Part shown: positions 7,433 through 15,454 of the stretch, piece by piece
How the letters are laid out: each line of letters starts with the position of its first letter
Position numbering within the stretch: position 1 is the first letter of the stretch
NCBI GenBank assembly: GCA_016295245.1
Contig: JAEDLO010000023.1
Span: 1 to 19,625, forward strand
DNA from: Bacteroidales bacterium
Lineage (GTDB): Bacteria; Bacteroidota; Bacteroidia; Bacteroidales; UBA932
DNA length: 19,625 nt
Reading direction: 5' to 3'
Notes under the pieces: model-generated
What the model was told of the DNA's origin: nothing
Database searches by the model: none
What the model saw: only the letters and a program-made list of their open reading frames with translations
Translations under genes and position numbers: made by a program

Positions 7433-8518
7433 CTACTTGATGGCCAGATACTCTACCGGCTGCTGTTTCTGAGAGTCGAGCGGGACCGTGCGGTATTTGA
7501 CGCGGCGGAAATCAATGGTCTTGAGGTCGATGCATCGGATGTTCTGGTTCCAGGCGGTGCGGTAGTAGAACTTCAATGAGGCGAGGTCCGTGGCGGCTGT
7601 GAACTGGGTAGCGCTTGGCAGGCCGGCAGGGGCCTGTCCGACCTTGTGCTGGGCACCGATCGGGATGTCGAAGTTGTTGAGGATGTGGAAAGCCTGCATC
7701 ACGCTTTCGAAGCCGTTTGCCCACTGCGGCGCGCAGGAGCTGAAAAAGGCGGCCCTGATGAACCTTGATGGCGGGGTGAAGTCGCCCGGCAGGCCGAGCA
7801 TTGCGCTGCCGCCTCCGAGAGGGGAGAGCTCAAGGCCTTCGGCGAGAGTCTGGTTGGCAGCGGCGCCTGGGGCGAGGTTGACGTAGTTGCGCAGGTTGGT
7901 CATATGCCAGTCAAAGCCGGGTGCGTTGGTCAGAACTCCCAAAGGGTTCTCGTAGAATACGGGATCGCCGCCCTTGAACTCCAGAACCACTGTCCTGCCG
8001 CCAGGCTCGCTGAGCCTCCAGTGAACCGTGCCCATACGCTTGTCGATGGAGATTACTTGCACATTGGCAAGGCCTTCCTTGACTTCGTCGATGGTGCTGA
8101 ACTGCGAGAGCACCCAGCTGACAAGCTGCATGTCGCAGAGGCTGCGCGCCTTGAGTTCCTCTTCGAATGCTGGCTGCTCGCCGAAACCAGGGAAAAAGAA
8201 AAGGCCGGCGGAGAGCCCCGCTTCGTTCACGCCTTCGACGACGAAAGGCTCATAATCAGTATAGATGCCCACATAGCCGTAAAGGGCGTCGAAGCGCAAG
8301 CCGTCCTCGCCCTTAGGGGTCATAGAGACCTGGCTGTGGCCTCTCGGTACAACGGCATAGCCGCAATTGATCGGCGTTGCCGCCCATTCTACTGTGCGCG
8401 CGAGCACACGGCTGCCGTCTTTGGCGTTCAGTGCTATGCCTGTGCAGGCATTTGCCTGATGTCCTGCACCCGACAGCAAAAGCGCAAGACCTGCAATCAA
8501 TGACAAATACTTTTTCAT
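7433..8518 (-). CDS. Secreted choloylglycine hydrolase / linear amide C-N hydrolase
   Basis: The 361-residue Ntn-hydrolase is in the bile-salt-hydrolase/penicillin-V-acylase family. A signal peptide (1-24, ending QANA) places Cys25 at the new N-terminus, where it serves as the nucleophile. Other family positions visible are Arg41, LTNAPGFDWH with Asn198, Asn208, and PPSRFIRAAF with the conserved Arg. The position after Arg41 reads RTVEW, with Glu44 where bile-salt hydrolases usually have Asp (RTMDW or RNMDI). This points to a divergent subgroup, and the substrate could be a bile salt, an N-acyl homoserine lactone, a penicillin or another N-acyl amide. ATG 8518 was chosen over an in-frame TTG at 8611 because the signal peptide starts there. 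The promoter region is unusual (see the inverted repeat at 8524-8583). Confidence 0.87.
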   Translation of the reverse strand: MKKYLSLIAGLALLLSGAGHQANACTGIALNAKDGSRVLARTVEWAATPINCGYAVVPRGHSQVSMTPKGEDGLRFDALYGYVGIYTDYEPFVVEGVNEAGLSAGLFFFPGFGEQPAFEEELKARSLCDMQLVSWVLSQFSTIDEVKEGLANVQVISIDKRMGTVHWRLSEPGGRTVVLEFKGGDPVFYENPLGVLTNAPGFDWHMTNLRNYVNLAPGAAANQTLAEGLELSPLGGGSAMLGLPGDFTPPSRFIRAAFFSSCAPQWANGFESVMQAFHILNNFDIPIGAQHKVGQAPAGLPSATQFTAATDLASLKFYYRTAWNQNIRCIDLKTIDFRRVKYRTVPLDSQKQQPVEYLAIK

Positions 8519-8523
8519 ATACG

Positions 8524-8583
8524 ATAAACAGTTGAGTTGTTCGCTGCAAGATACTGCAAAAAGCGTGTAACTCAACTGTTTAT
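8524..8583. repeat. Perfect 15-bp inverted repeat around the amidase promoter
   Basis: Arms are 8524-8538 (ATAAACAGTTGAGTT) and 8569-8583 (its exact reverse complement), separated by 30 nt. The arm distal to the gene contains the candidate -33 TTG, the spacer holds the -7 box, and the proximal arm falls at the start of the predicted transcript. The spacer also has a direct repeat CTGCAA-GATA-CTGCAA (8544-8559). It could be a pair of operator half-sites or an RNA/DNA hairpin. The arms are directly visible; the function is inferred. Confidence 0.8.
8546..8575 (-). promoter_or_regulatory. Candidate promoter of the choloylglycine hydrolase
   Basis: On the minus strand a TTG (8575-8573) is followed after 19 nt by TATCTTGC (8553-8546), a 6-of-8 variant of TAnnTTTG. 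The spacing fits the Bacteroidota primary sigma factor. Transcription would start near 8540, about 22 nt before the ATG at 8518. Confidence 0.4.
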
Positions 8584-8645
8584 ACGTCAGAGACCTGACA
8601 ATTTGTCGCAAGGGGAGAAGCCCCGGACGATTTGGTTCCGGAAGT

Positions 8646-10637
8646 TTACCGTTTGACCTTGAGTGTCACTCCCGGAGTCTCGAAACCGAGCTTCGCAGGC
8701 TCCTCGCGCACGTCATCTTTTTTATAGGTGATGGTCCAGGTCTCCATAGTGATGAGCTCCCAGAGCCTGTCGGCGGTCATAGGGGCGCAGAAACGGATGC
8801 GGATGCAAGGCTGCAGGCTGTCGTTGAGGGTGAGATAGGTGCCCAGAACGCCCTCGAAGCGGGAGATGTGGTTGCTCAGGAACGGCAGGCCCCTCTTGAC
8901 GATAGGCTTCTCGTAGTTAGGGTCGGCAAGCTCGTAGTAGAACTCCTCTTTGCCGTCGGATGTCCTGCCGTATTCAGCCTTGAAGGAGTCGAACATCATC
9001 TTCAGATACTCAGGGGTGGCAATCATAGTGCTGCCCTCTTCCATTCTGACATATTTGAAGCCGAGCTTGATGACGTTTACTCCGCCGCCGTGGACAGGCA
9101 TCTCGAGCGTTTTCTTCTCCACCATCTGCTTGAACCAGTCAGAGTCAACCTCCTCGTCAGGAGCCATATAGACCTTGACTATCATCGGACAGTCGTACAT
9201 AGACTCGAGGCCATAGATGCGCTTGTCAGTGGCACGCAGCTGCATTCCGAGATAATTGAGATCGAGCTTGTCAAACATCCTTTCGGTGCGGATGGTCACG
9301 CACTTGAGCGAGTCATAGGCCGAAGGCTCGAGGCTGTTTACCCTGAACTTTGACGGCACGAATATCTGGGACATTATCTTGTCCTCGTCGGTGACATTGG
9401 TGTCGTAGCTGATGACCACCGTGTGGCTGCCGACGTAGGTCTTGACGCCGTGGACTCCGGCAACCTTCTGCATCCTGGCCTTGAAAGCCTTGGAGCTGCT
9501 GTAGCACTTGACTGACTTGAGTCCCTCGACCTTGAGGGTCTCTATCTTGCACTCAGGGGTGATATCCCAGCTTTCATCTATGGTAGGCACCTCGAACTTG
9601 TTGCTGAAGACAAAGGCGAGGACTACGAAGAGCACCGCGAGCAGGGCAGGGATGTAGCGCGTCAGGCGCGAGTACTTAGACTCCACCTCTGGCACGACGC
9701 CGATTGAAAGGGCCTTGTGAGGACAGGCCGCGATGCACTCGCCGCAGAGGGTGCAGTCAACGGACTTGACCTTGCCGCTGTATGAAGGCAGGTCGATGTT
9801 GTATGGGCAGTGCTTCTGGCACATGCGGCAGTTGCCTGAGCACTTGCTCCTGTTGGTTATGACACTCATTATCACAGGAGTGCGCCTGCCGCAGAAAATC
9901 TCGAGCAGGTAGCCCAGGACGCAGATGGCACCGAGCAGCCAGATCCAGGCCAGATGGACGCCAAGCAGGTTGAGCCCCCACCAGATGCCAACAAGGAAGG
10001 CCTGCCATACCCAGAACTTCAGGGAGTTGCTGATCGCTCCCAGAGGGCAGATGTACTTGCACCAGAACCGGTCCACCAGGAAGCCGCCGAGGATCACGAG
10101 GGTCAGGGTGGTGATGCTCATCCAGAGGGTGATTTCGCCCTTGAAGCCCGTGGCGACCGCATAATAAGGGTCGAGGTTCTTGCAGAACAACTCACTGGCT
10201 GTCATCGTCATATAGAAGATATAGAACAGCAGCAGATACTTCACCAGGCGGAGTATCTTGTCTAGTGCAGAACCGTTGCGAATGCTGATTGATTTGAGAC
10301 CAATGGTTTCGCGAAGTTTCTTCAGCAGGTCCTCGATGGTGCCGATAGGGCAGAGATAGCCGCAGAAGAGCTTTCCTGCAAGCATAATGGCTGCCGCAAG
10401 AGCGATGCCCATCACAATCTGGACACTGGTCATAGAACAAGGAAGGGTGTCGTTGGCAAGGTAGGTTGCGAGGGCCTCAAGGCCCCCGAAAGGACAGTAC
10501 CTCTCGGGATCGGAGACTTCCATCTTAGGGAAAAGAAGGGTTGCCAGACCGCTGACAAAGAAGATCAGGGCTGCAAGAGTTCCCCATTGGAGGAGGTACT
10601 TCTGCCAGTTGGACTTGAATGTGGATTTTTTTGCCAT
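8646..10637 (-). CDS. Polytopic 4Fe-4S ferredoxin-type membrane protein with HMA-like periplasmic tail
   Basis: The 663-residue protein resembles the NapH/NosR/CcoG (RdxA) ferredoxin-type membrane family. About six helices lie between residues 17 and 246, with Cys motifs CPFGG (from 48), CGYLCPIG (92-99) and CKYICPLG (193-200). Two cluster-binding motifs follow: Cys266/270/273/277 (CX3CX2CX3CP) and Cys295/298/301/305 (CX2CX2CX3CP). A last helix (about 328-345) leads into roughly 315 C-terminal residues, probably periplasmic. Residues about 365-425 read like a heavy-metal-associated domain, but CxxC is replaced by CYSS (Cys378 only). It probably moves electrons across or along the inner membrane; the partner is unknown. 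It starts 6 nt after the S46 peptidase gene, so the two form an operon. The remaining tail (430-663) was not recognised. Confidence 0.82.
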   Translation of the reverse strand: MAKKSTFKSNWQKYLLQWGTLAALIFFVSGLATLLFPKMEVSDPERYCPFGGLEALATYLANDTLPCSMTSVQIVMGIALAAAIMLAGKLFCGYLCPIGTIEDLLKKLRETIGLKSISIRNGSALDKILRLVKYLLLFYIFYMTMTASELFCKNLDPYYAVATGFKGEITLWMSITTLTLVILGGFLVDRFWCKYICPLGAISNSLKFWVWQAFLVGIWWGLNLLGVHLAWIWLLGAICVLGYLLEIFCGRRTPVIMSVITNRSKCSGNCRMCQKHCPYNIDLPSYSGKVKSVDCTLCGECIAACPHKALSIGVVPEVESKYSRLTRYIPALLAVLFVVLAFVFSNKFEVPTIDESWDITPECKIETLKVEGLKSVKCYSSSKAFKARMQKVAGVHGVKTYVGSHTVVISYDTNVTDEDKIMSQIFVPSKFRVNSLEPSAYDSLKCVTIRTERMFDKLDLNYLGMQLRATDKRIYGLESMYDCPMIVKVYMAPDEEVDSDWFKQMVEKKTLEMPVHGGGVNVIKLGFKYVRMEEGSTMIATPEYLKMMFDSFKAEYGRTSDGKEEFYYELADPNYEKPIVKRGLPFLSNHISRFEGVLGTYLTLNDSLQPCIRIRFCAPMTADRLWELITMETWTITYKKDDVREEPAKLGFETPGVTLKVKR

Positions 10638-10643
10638 TGTTTA

Positions 10644-12644
10644 TCAGTTTATTTTCATTTCTTTCAGTAGGTAGCCCATATCCGCGTAGTTTTCAAGGGT
10701 CCAGAGAACGAAACGGATATCGACATTGATGCATTTGCTGTAGCCGGGGGTCCAATATACATCCGAAGCCAGGGATTCTTTGTTGCCGTCAAAGGCCAGG
10801 CCTACGAGGCGTCCGCGGGCATCCAGCACGGGGCTGCCGGAGTTGCCTCCGGTGATGTCGTTGTCGCTTATGAAGTTGACCGGCAGGTCCTTGCCGGCTC
10901 TGAGGCTTCTTTCGAGGCAGGCCTTCCAATCAGGAAGGAGGCTGAAATCGTAGGATGCCGGGTCTTCCTTGGCGAGGATTTCGGAGGCATAGGTGAAGAC
11001 AGGTGTCTTGTGGCCGTTACGCTTGAAACTGCCCACTGTTCCGTAGGTCAGGCGCATCGTAGAGTTGGCGTCAGGGTACTGGATTTCACCCCTTTCCTTG
11101 CGTATGCGGTACTTTGCCCTGGTGTATTCCTTGTCAAGCTCGCTCAGTGTGGTTCCGTCAAGCGCGGCGTCCACTTCCTTGTTGAAATTGGTGATGTTCA
11201 CATCGGTGAAGAACTTGAAGATAGGGTCTTCGGCGCTCATCCATCCGTCCTTCCACAGGAAGGCGCACATCGCGTCATAGTCCTTGCCAAAACGCTTCGA
11301 GAGCTCTTTCTGGTACGGGCCGTAAAGCTTTGGGCTGACGCCTTCGAAGTACTGCTCGAGGGCATAGCGGAACAGATCCCTTTCGACCCTGAGGTCAAGC
11401 GGGGCGTATTCCTTCTCGAGGTCGAGCGGCCTGCGGTTGTTTTTCAGTCGGGTGGCAATCAGGCCTACGCCTGTGCCGCGCACTATGGTCTCGCGGAAAT
11501 AGCAGCGCTCGCGTTCGGCATCGCGCACGGCTGAGTATTTTTCGTCCAGCTGATGCAGCAGCCGCTTCTGGCCGCGCATTTTGTGCTTCTCTTCGCGGCG
11601 GATGTGGCGGGAGGCCCCGAAGCGTCCGGTATTCTGGACGAAGCCCTCGTCATTTTCCTGGATATTGCTCAGCGAGAAATATTTGTCGGCGTATTTGATG
11701 CGGATTTCCGGGTCTTTGTCCATCCATCCCTTGATGATTTTCATCTGCTCGCCGCGGATGCGGTTGCTGATGGGCAGGGTGGTCTCGCGCCTGAAATCAA
11801 TCTTTGCGGCGCTTGAGTAGCGGGCAGTGCGTCCGGGATAGCCGAGCACCATTGTGAAATCTCCTTCCTTGAGGCCTCTGGTGCTGACAGTCAAGTACTT
11901 GCGGGGCCTCATAGGGACATTGGAGCTGTTGTGTGCGGCTGGCTTTCCCTCGGGCGAAGCGTAGATGCGGTACATCGCGAAGTCGCACTTCTGCTGCGGC
12001 CACTCCCAGTTGTCGATGTCCCCGCCGAAGGCGGAAATGCTCACGCCCGGAGCGGCCACAAGGCGGATATCGGTATATACCTCATAGAGGGAAAGGTAGT
12101 ATTTGGAGCCGGACCACATTGAGCTCAGCGAGGCCTCGTAGCCTGTCATCTTGGAGTATTTGCGCTCGATGACCGAAGAGATGCGGCGGCTGCCGTATGG
12201 CCTGCCTGCGGCCTTCTCCTCTTCCACCAGCTTTTCGACCTCGTCGGTAACGTCCAATATCCTGTGGAGGAAGTAAGCGCTCTTGCCCGGGATGTAGATT
12301 TCCTCATCCCTGCTGTGGGCGAAGAAACCGGTTTCAAGATAGTTGTGCTCAGGGGTGCTGATAGAGTGGACATCGGAGTAGGCGCAGTGGTGGTTGGTTA
12401 TCAGCAGACCCTCTTCGGAAATCATACTGCCCGTGCAGCCGAAGTCCAGGGACACAATGGCATCCTTGAGGCTTATCTTGTCTTCGTTGTATATTTCTTT
12501 TGCGCTGAGCTTCAGTCCCTTGTCCTCCATCTTCAAGACCAGGGCGCGGGAGATTGAGTTGACCATCCACATACCCTCGTCGGCTCGGGAGGCGACAGCG
12601 GGTAGCAGAAGGATGAATAGCAGCAGACTTTGTTTCAGATTCAT
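10644..12644 (-). CDS. S46 dipeptidyl-peptidase, DPP7-type
   Basis: This 666-residue periplasmic serine peptidase releases dipeptides from the N-termini of oligopeptides. A signal peptide (about 1-21) precedes the mature enzyme. The chymotrypsin-like triad is visible: the TNHHC motif (His85-His86), Asp221 in CDFAMYR, and Ser602 in GGNSGSP. Eighteen residues after Ser602 is Gly620 in AFDGN. This position is Gly in DPP7, which prefers hydrophobic P1 residues, and Arg in DPP11, which prefers acidic ones, so DPP7-like specificity is expected. It is somewhat shorter than the ~700 residues usual for the family. ATG 12644 is preferred over an in-frame TTG at 12665 that lies in the promoter. It is the first gene of an operon with the 4Fe-4S protein and is divergent from the TonB operon. 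Confidence 0.9.
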   Translation of the reverse strand: MNLKQSLLLFILLLPAVASRADEGMWMVNSISRALVLKMEDKGLKLSAKEIYNEDKISLKDAIVSLDFGCTGSMISEEGLLITNHHCAYSDVHSISTPEHNYLETGFFAHSRDEEIYIPGKSAYFLHRILDVTDEVEKLVEEEKAAGRPYGSRRISSVIERKYSKMTGYEASLSSMWSGSKYYLSLYEVYTDIRLVAAPGVSISAFGGDIDNWEWPQQKCDFAMYRIYASPEGKPAAHNSSNVPMRPRKYLTVSTRGLKEGDFTMVLGYPGRTARYSSAAKIDFRRETTLPISNRIRGEQMKIIKGWMDKDPEIRIKYADKYFSLSNIQENDEGFVQNTGRFGASRHIRREEKHKMRGQKRLLHQLDEKYSAVRDAERERCYFRETIVRGTGVGLIATRLKNNRRPLDLEKEYAPLDLRVERDLFRYALEQYFEGVSPKLYGPYQKELSKRFGKDYDAMCAFLWKDGWMSAEDPIFKFFTDVNITNFNKEVDAALDGTTLSELDKEYTRAKYRIRKERGEIQYPDANSTMRLTYGTVGSFKRNGHKTPVFTYASEILAKEDPASYDFSLLPDWKACLERSLRAGKDLPVNFISDNDITGGNSGSPVLDARGRLVGLAFDGNKESLASDVYWTPGYSKCINVDIRFVLWTLENYADMGYLLKEMKIN

Positions 12645-12662
12645 ATAATATATATTGATTTG

Positions 12663-12693
12663 CAAAGTTTAGATTATTATGGCAAAAAAACAA
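12663..12693 (-). promoter_or_regulatory. Promoter of the S46 / 4Fe-4S operon
   Basis: On the minus strand TTG (12693-12691) is followed after 20 nt by AAACTTTG (12670-12663), 7 of 8 matches to TAnnTTTG. The leader to the ATG at 12644 would be roughly 12-15 nt. Confidence 0.55.
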
Positions 12694-12718
12694 TACTTTA
12701 AGAAAGTCTAATAAAAAT

Positions 12719-12748
12719 TTTGATTAATTGAGATTTTTTCGAACTTTG
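12719..12748 (+). promoter_or_regulatory. Promoter of the TonB receptor operon
   Basis: TTTG (12719-12722) and GAACTTTG (12741-12748, 7 of 8 matches to TAnnTTTG) are separated by 18 nt. A start near 12753 leaves a leader of about 53 nt before the ATG at 12806. The leader contains two short ATG-initiated frames (12760-12801 and 12768-12827). Confidence 0.55.
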
Positions 12749-12805
12749 CAAAGGTGAAAATGCTCCTATGGGGCAATTTCGTTTATTGTTATTGTTGGTA
12801 ATCCT

Positions 12806-15454
12806 ATGGTTTCAAGACGGAGCTTGAAAGTATTTGTCCTTGCGCTCGGACTTATGTACGCGATGACTCTCGGTGCCCAGCCGAAAAGCGTTGCCGTAAG
12901 CGGTCGTGTCGTGGATTCGCAGAGCGGGGAACCTCTCGAAGGAGTCGTTGTCAATATTGACGAACTCTGGGCTGTTTCCGACTCCGAAGGAGCCTTCACC
13001 ATCAGCCGTGTCCAGACGGGAACTTACAATTTGAAAGCAAGTCTTCTGGGCTACGTCGATTATAAACTGACTCTCAAGATAGAACGCGACATTGACAAGC
13101 TCACTCTCAAGATGAGCGAAAACAGCCTTGCGCTCAAGGAGGTGGTGGTTACCGCCCAGAGGCCGAAAGACGGCACCGGGACCACTCACGACATCGGCCG
13201 AGATGCGCTCAACCACCTGCAACTCAGCAGTATGACGGATATGGCGGCCCTCCTTCCGGGCGGGCGCACCAGCAACCCCGACCTGACCTCAGCTTCGAGT
13301 TTCTCCGTGCGCTCGGCAGGATCTGCTGCAGGAAATGCCGCATTTTCAACGGCAGTCGAGGTGGATGGCGTGAGGCTCGGTGGCAATGCTGACTTCGGCG
13401 CGATGAGCGGCATCGACACGCGCAGTGTCGCTGTGGATAACGTCGAGTCGGTGGAAGTCATTTCTGGCGTTCCGTCGGCGGAGTACGGCGACCTCGGAAG
13501 CGGTATGGTGCGCATCCATACGAAGCGTGGCCGTTCGCCTTTGAACCTGACCTTCTCGGTCAATCCCCGCACCTACCAGACCTCGCTCGCGAAGGGTATT
13601 GACCTGGGCGGCGACGCCGGCATCCTCAATCTCAGCGCCGAATGGGCTCGTGCCACAAAGAAGCTCACCTCGCCCTACGAGTCGTACACAAGGCGCAGCC
13701 TCGGCCTCGTGTGGAGCAATAACTTCGCCTCCAGCCTGCGCGTGGAGCTTGGCGTTACGGGCAACCTCGGCGGAATGGACAGCAAGGATGACCCCGATGC
13801 CTTCAGGGGTCAATATGAAAAGGGACGCGACAATGCCCTTCGCGGCAACGCCTCCCTTACCTGGCAGGTCAACAAGCCTTACCTTACCAATCTAAAGGCT
13901 GACGCCTATCTCAACTACAACGACAACTATTCGCTCCTGCACAAATACAATTCGGCGGCTTCCCGCCTGCCTGCCGTGCACTCCGAGGTCGAAGGACTTG
14001 GCAAGGCAAGCCTCCTGCCGGAAGGGGAGTACTACTCCGACAGGGTGGTGGACTCGCGTGAGCTGGATGCGGGCGCTTCGCTCAAATATAGCATCAACTC
14101 CCGCTTCAGCGGTTACAGGAGCGCCTTCAAGGCGGGATTGCAGTGGAAGGCATCCGGCAATGTCGGTGAAGGCGAGTACTACCTCGATCCTCTGCTCGCC
14201 GAAGACGGCTACCGCCCGCGCCCTTATTCGCAATACCCGTTCATGCATACGCTTTCCGCCTATGCCGAAGAGGATTTCAGCTTCCCGTTCGGCCTGCGCC
14301 TGACTGCAGGCGTGCGCTATGACCGCGTCCTTATCAAGGGCAGCCGCTATGCCAACGTGGGCTCGTTTTCGCCGCGTCTGAACGCCAAGTGGGACATCAA
14401 CAAGAATATCGCCCTTCGCGGCGGCTGGGGCCTGTCGGAAAAGCTCCCATCGTTCTATATTCTTTTCCCGAAGCAGGAATACCGCGACATCCTCGTCTCC
14501 GGCGGCTATGGCCCGTCAGGAGAGCTCGAATACATCTACTACACCAAGAGCTGCCCCATCGCGTACAATCCGGACCTGCGCTGGCAGCAGAGCAGCAACG
14601 CTGAATTCGGCATCGACGCCAAGTTCCTGGGCTTGAGCCTCTCGCTTGTGGCATACTACAACCTCACCCTCCATCCTTATAAGTTCGCCAACAGTTACGA
14701 AGTCCTGGAGTTTGAGCGTAACGGCGTGACTGACAAAACCTTCGTGGCAACAAAGATACAGGAAAACGGCGCCCCTGTACGCAGGGCGGGCGCGGAGCTG
14801 ACGCTTGACTTCCCTCAGATTGCTCCATTGCGCACCAACTTCAGGCTTGATGCCTCCTATGGCTGGACCAGGACCGAAGATGACGGCTGGTACTATTACT
14901 ACAACAATGGCTGGTCACATCCGACACTCTCATCGCGCAGCTACCCTTATGTGGGCGTATATGCCAACGGCGGCAATTCGAACCTTATGATAAAGGGCAA
15001 GGAGAGCTCGACCCTGACTGCCAACCTCACTTCCATTACCCATATCCCGGAGGCAAGACTCATTATCACCTGCCGCCTTGAGGCCAGCCTGCTGACCCGC
15101 TCGCTCAACATTCCGACCGACGGACAGGATGTTCTATACCCGGTAGCCTATCTGGACGTTGAGGACGGAGGGACGAACCTGCATCCTTTCACCGAGCGTC
15201 AGAAAACAGATCCGAGTTTCCAGGACCTGGTGATCAGGCCTTCCAACTCCTATCTTTTCAAACAGGACGGCTATGGAGCGTATATGTCTGCCAACCTGAG
15301 TGTTACCAAGGAAATCGGAGACAGGGTGAGCGTTTCGTTCTTCGCCAACAACTTCACCTTCTCCCGTCCTTATGTGCTTTCTATGGCGACCGGAGTCGGA
15401 GCCATCTTCACCCCGGCGTTCTATTATGGACTGACTTGCAGAATCAAGATATGA
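12806..15454 (+). CDS. TonB-dependent outer-membrane receptor
   Basis: The 882-residue receptor imports an unknown ligand across the outer membrane using TonB energy. In order there is a signal peptide (1-24, ending LGAQ), a carboxypeptidase-regulatory-like beta domain (about 28-102), an EVVVTA segment (112-117), a plug domain (about 118-240, ending in the typical VESVEVISG...YGDLGSGMV block) and a beta-barrel to the terminal strand YYGLTCRIKI. It is shorter than most SusC proteins, and no SusD-like partner follows. This argues for an iron, cobalamin, peptide or small-molecule transporter rather than a classic glycan system, but the ligand cannot be assigned. Its stop codon overlaps the start of the next gene (ATGA at 15451), showing translational coupling in a four-gene operon. 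Confidence 0.92.
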   Translation: MVSRRSLKVFVLALGLMYAMTLGAQPKSVAVSGRVVDSQSGEPLEGVVVNIDELWAVSDSEGAFTISRVQTGTYNLKASLLGYVDYKLTLKIERDIDKLTLKMSENSLALKEVVVTAQRPKDGTGTTHDIGRDALNHLQLSSMTDMAALLPGGRTSNPDLTSASSFSVRSAGSAAGNAAFSTAVEVDGVRLGGNADFGAMSGIDTRSVAVDNVESVEVISGVPSAEYGDLGSGMVRIHTKRGRSPLNLTFSVNPRTYQTSLAKGIDLGGDAGILNLSAEWARATKKLTSPYESYTRRSLGLVWSNNFASSLRVELGVTGNLGGMDSKDDPDAFRGQYEKGRDNALRGNASLTWQVNKPYLTNLKADAYLNYNDNYSLLHKYNSAASRLPAVHSEVEGLGKASLLPEGEYYSDRVVDSRELDAGASLKYSINSRFSGYRSAFKAGLQWKASGNVGEGEYYLDPLLAEDGYRPRPYSQYPFMHTLSAYAEEDFSFPFGLRLTAGVRYDRVLIKGSRYANVGSFSPRLNAKWDINKNIALRGGWGLSEKLPSFYILFPKQEYRDILVSGGYGPSGELEYIYYTKSCPIAYNPDLRWQQSSNAEFGIDAKFLGLSLSLVAYYNLTLHPYKFANSYEVLEFERNGVTDKTFVATKIQENGAPVRRAGAELTLDFPQIAPLRTNFRLDASYGWTRTEDDGWYYYYNNGWSHPTLSSRSYPYVGVYANGGNSNLMIKGKESSTLTANLTSITHIPEARLIITCRLEASLLTRSLNIPTDGQDVLYPVAYLDVEDGGTNLHPFTERQKTDPSFQDLVIRPSNSYLFKQDGYGAYMSANLSVTKEIGDRVSVSFFANNFTFSRPYVLSMATGVGAIFTPAFYYGLTCRIKI

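Noticed and set aside
8524..8583. Invertible (phase-variable) promoter
   Set aside because: The spacer is only 30 nt, much shorter than known Bacteroides invertible segments, and no recombinase gene is nearby; an operator or hairpin is more likely.
8519..8611. N-terminal extension of the amidase from a TTG at 8611
   Set aside because: It would place 31 residues before a complete signal peptide and run through the inverted repeat and candidate promoter.
12645..12665. TTG start at 12665 for the S46 peptidase
   Set aside because: It lies within the -7 promoter element and adds residues before an already complete signal peptide at ATG 12644.
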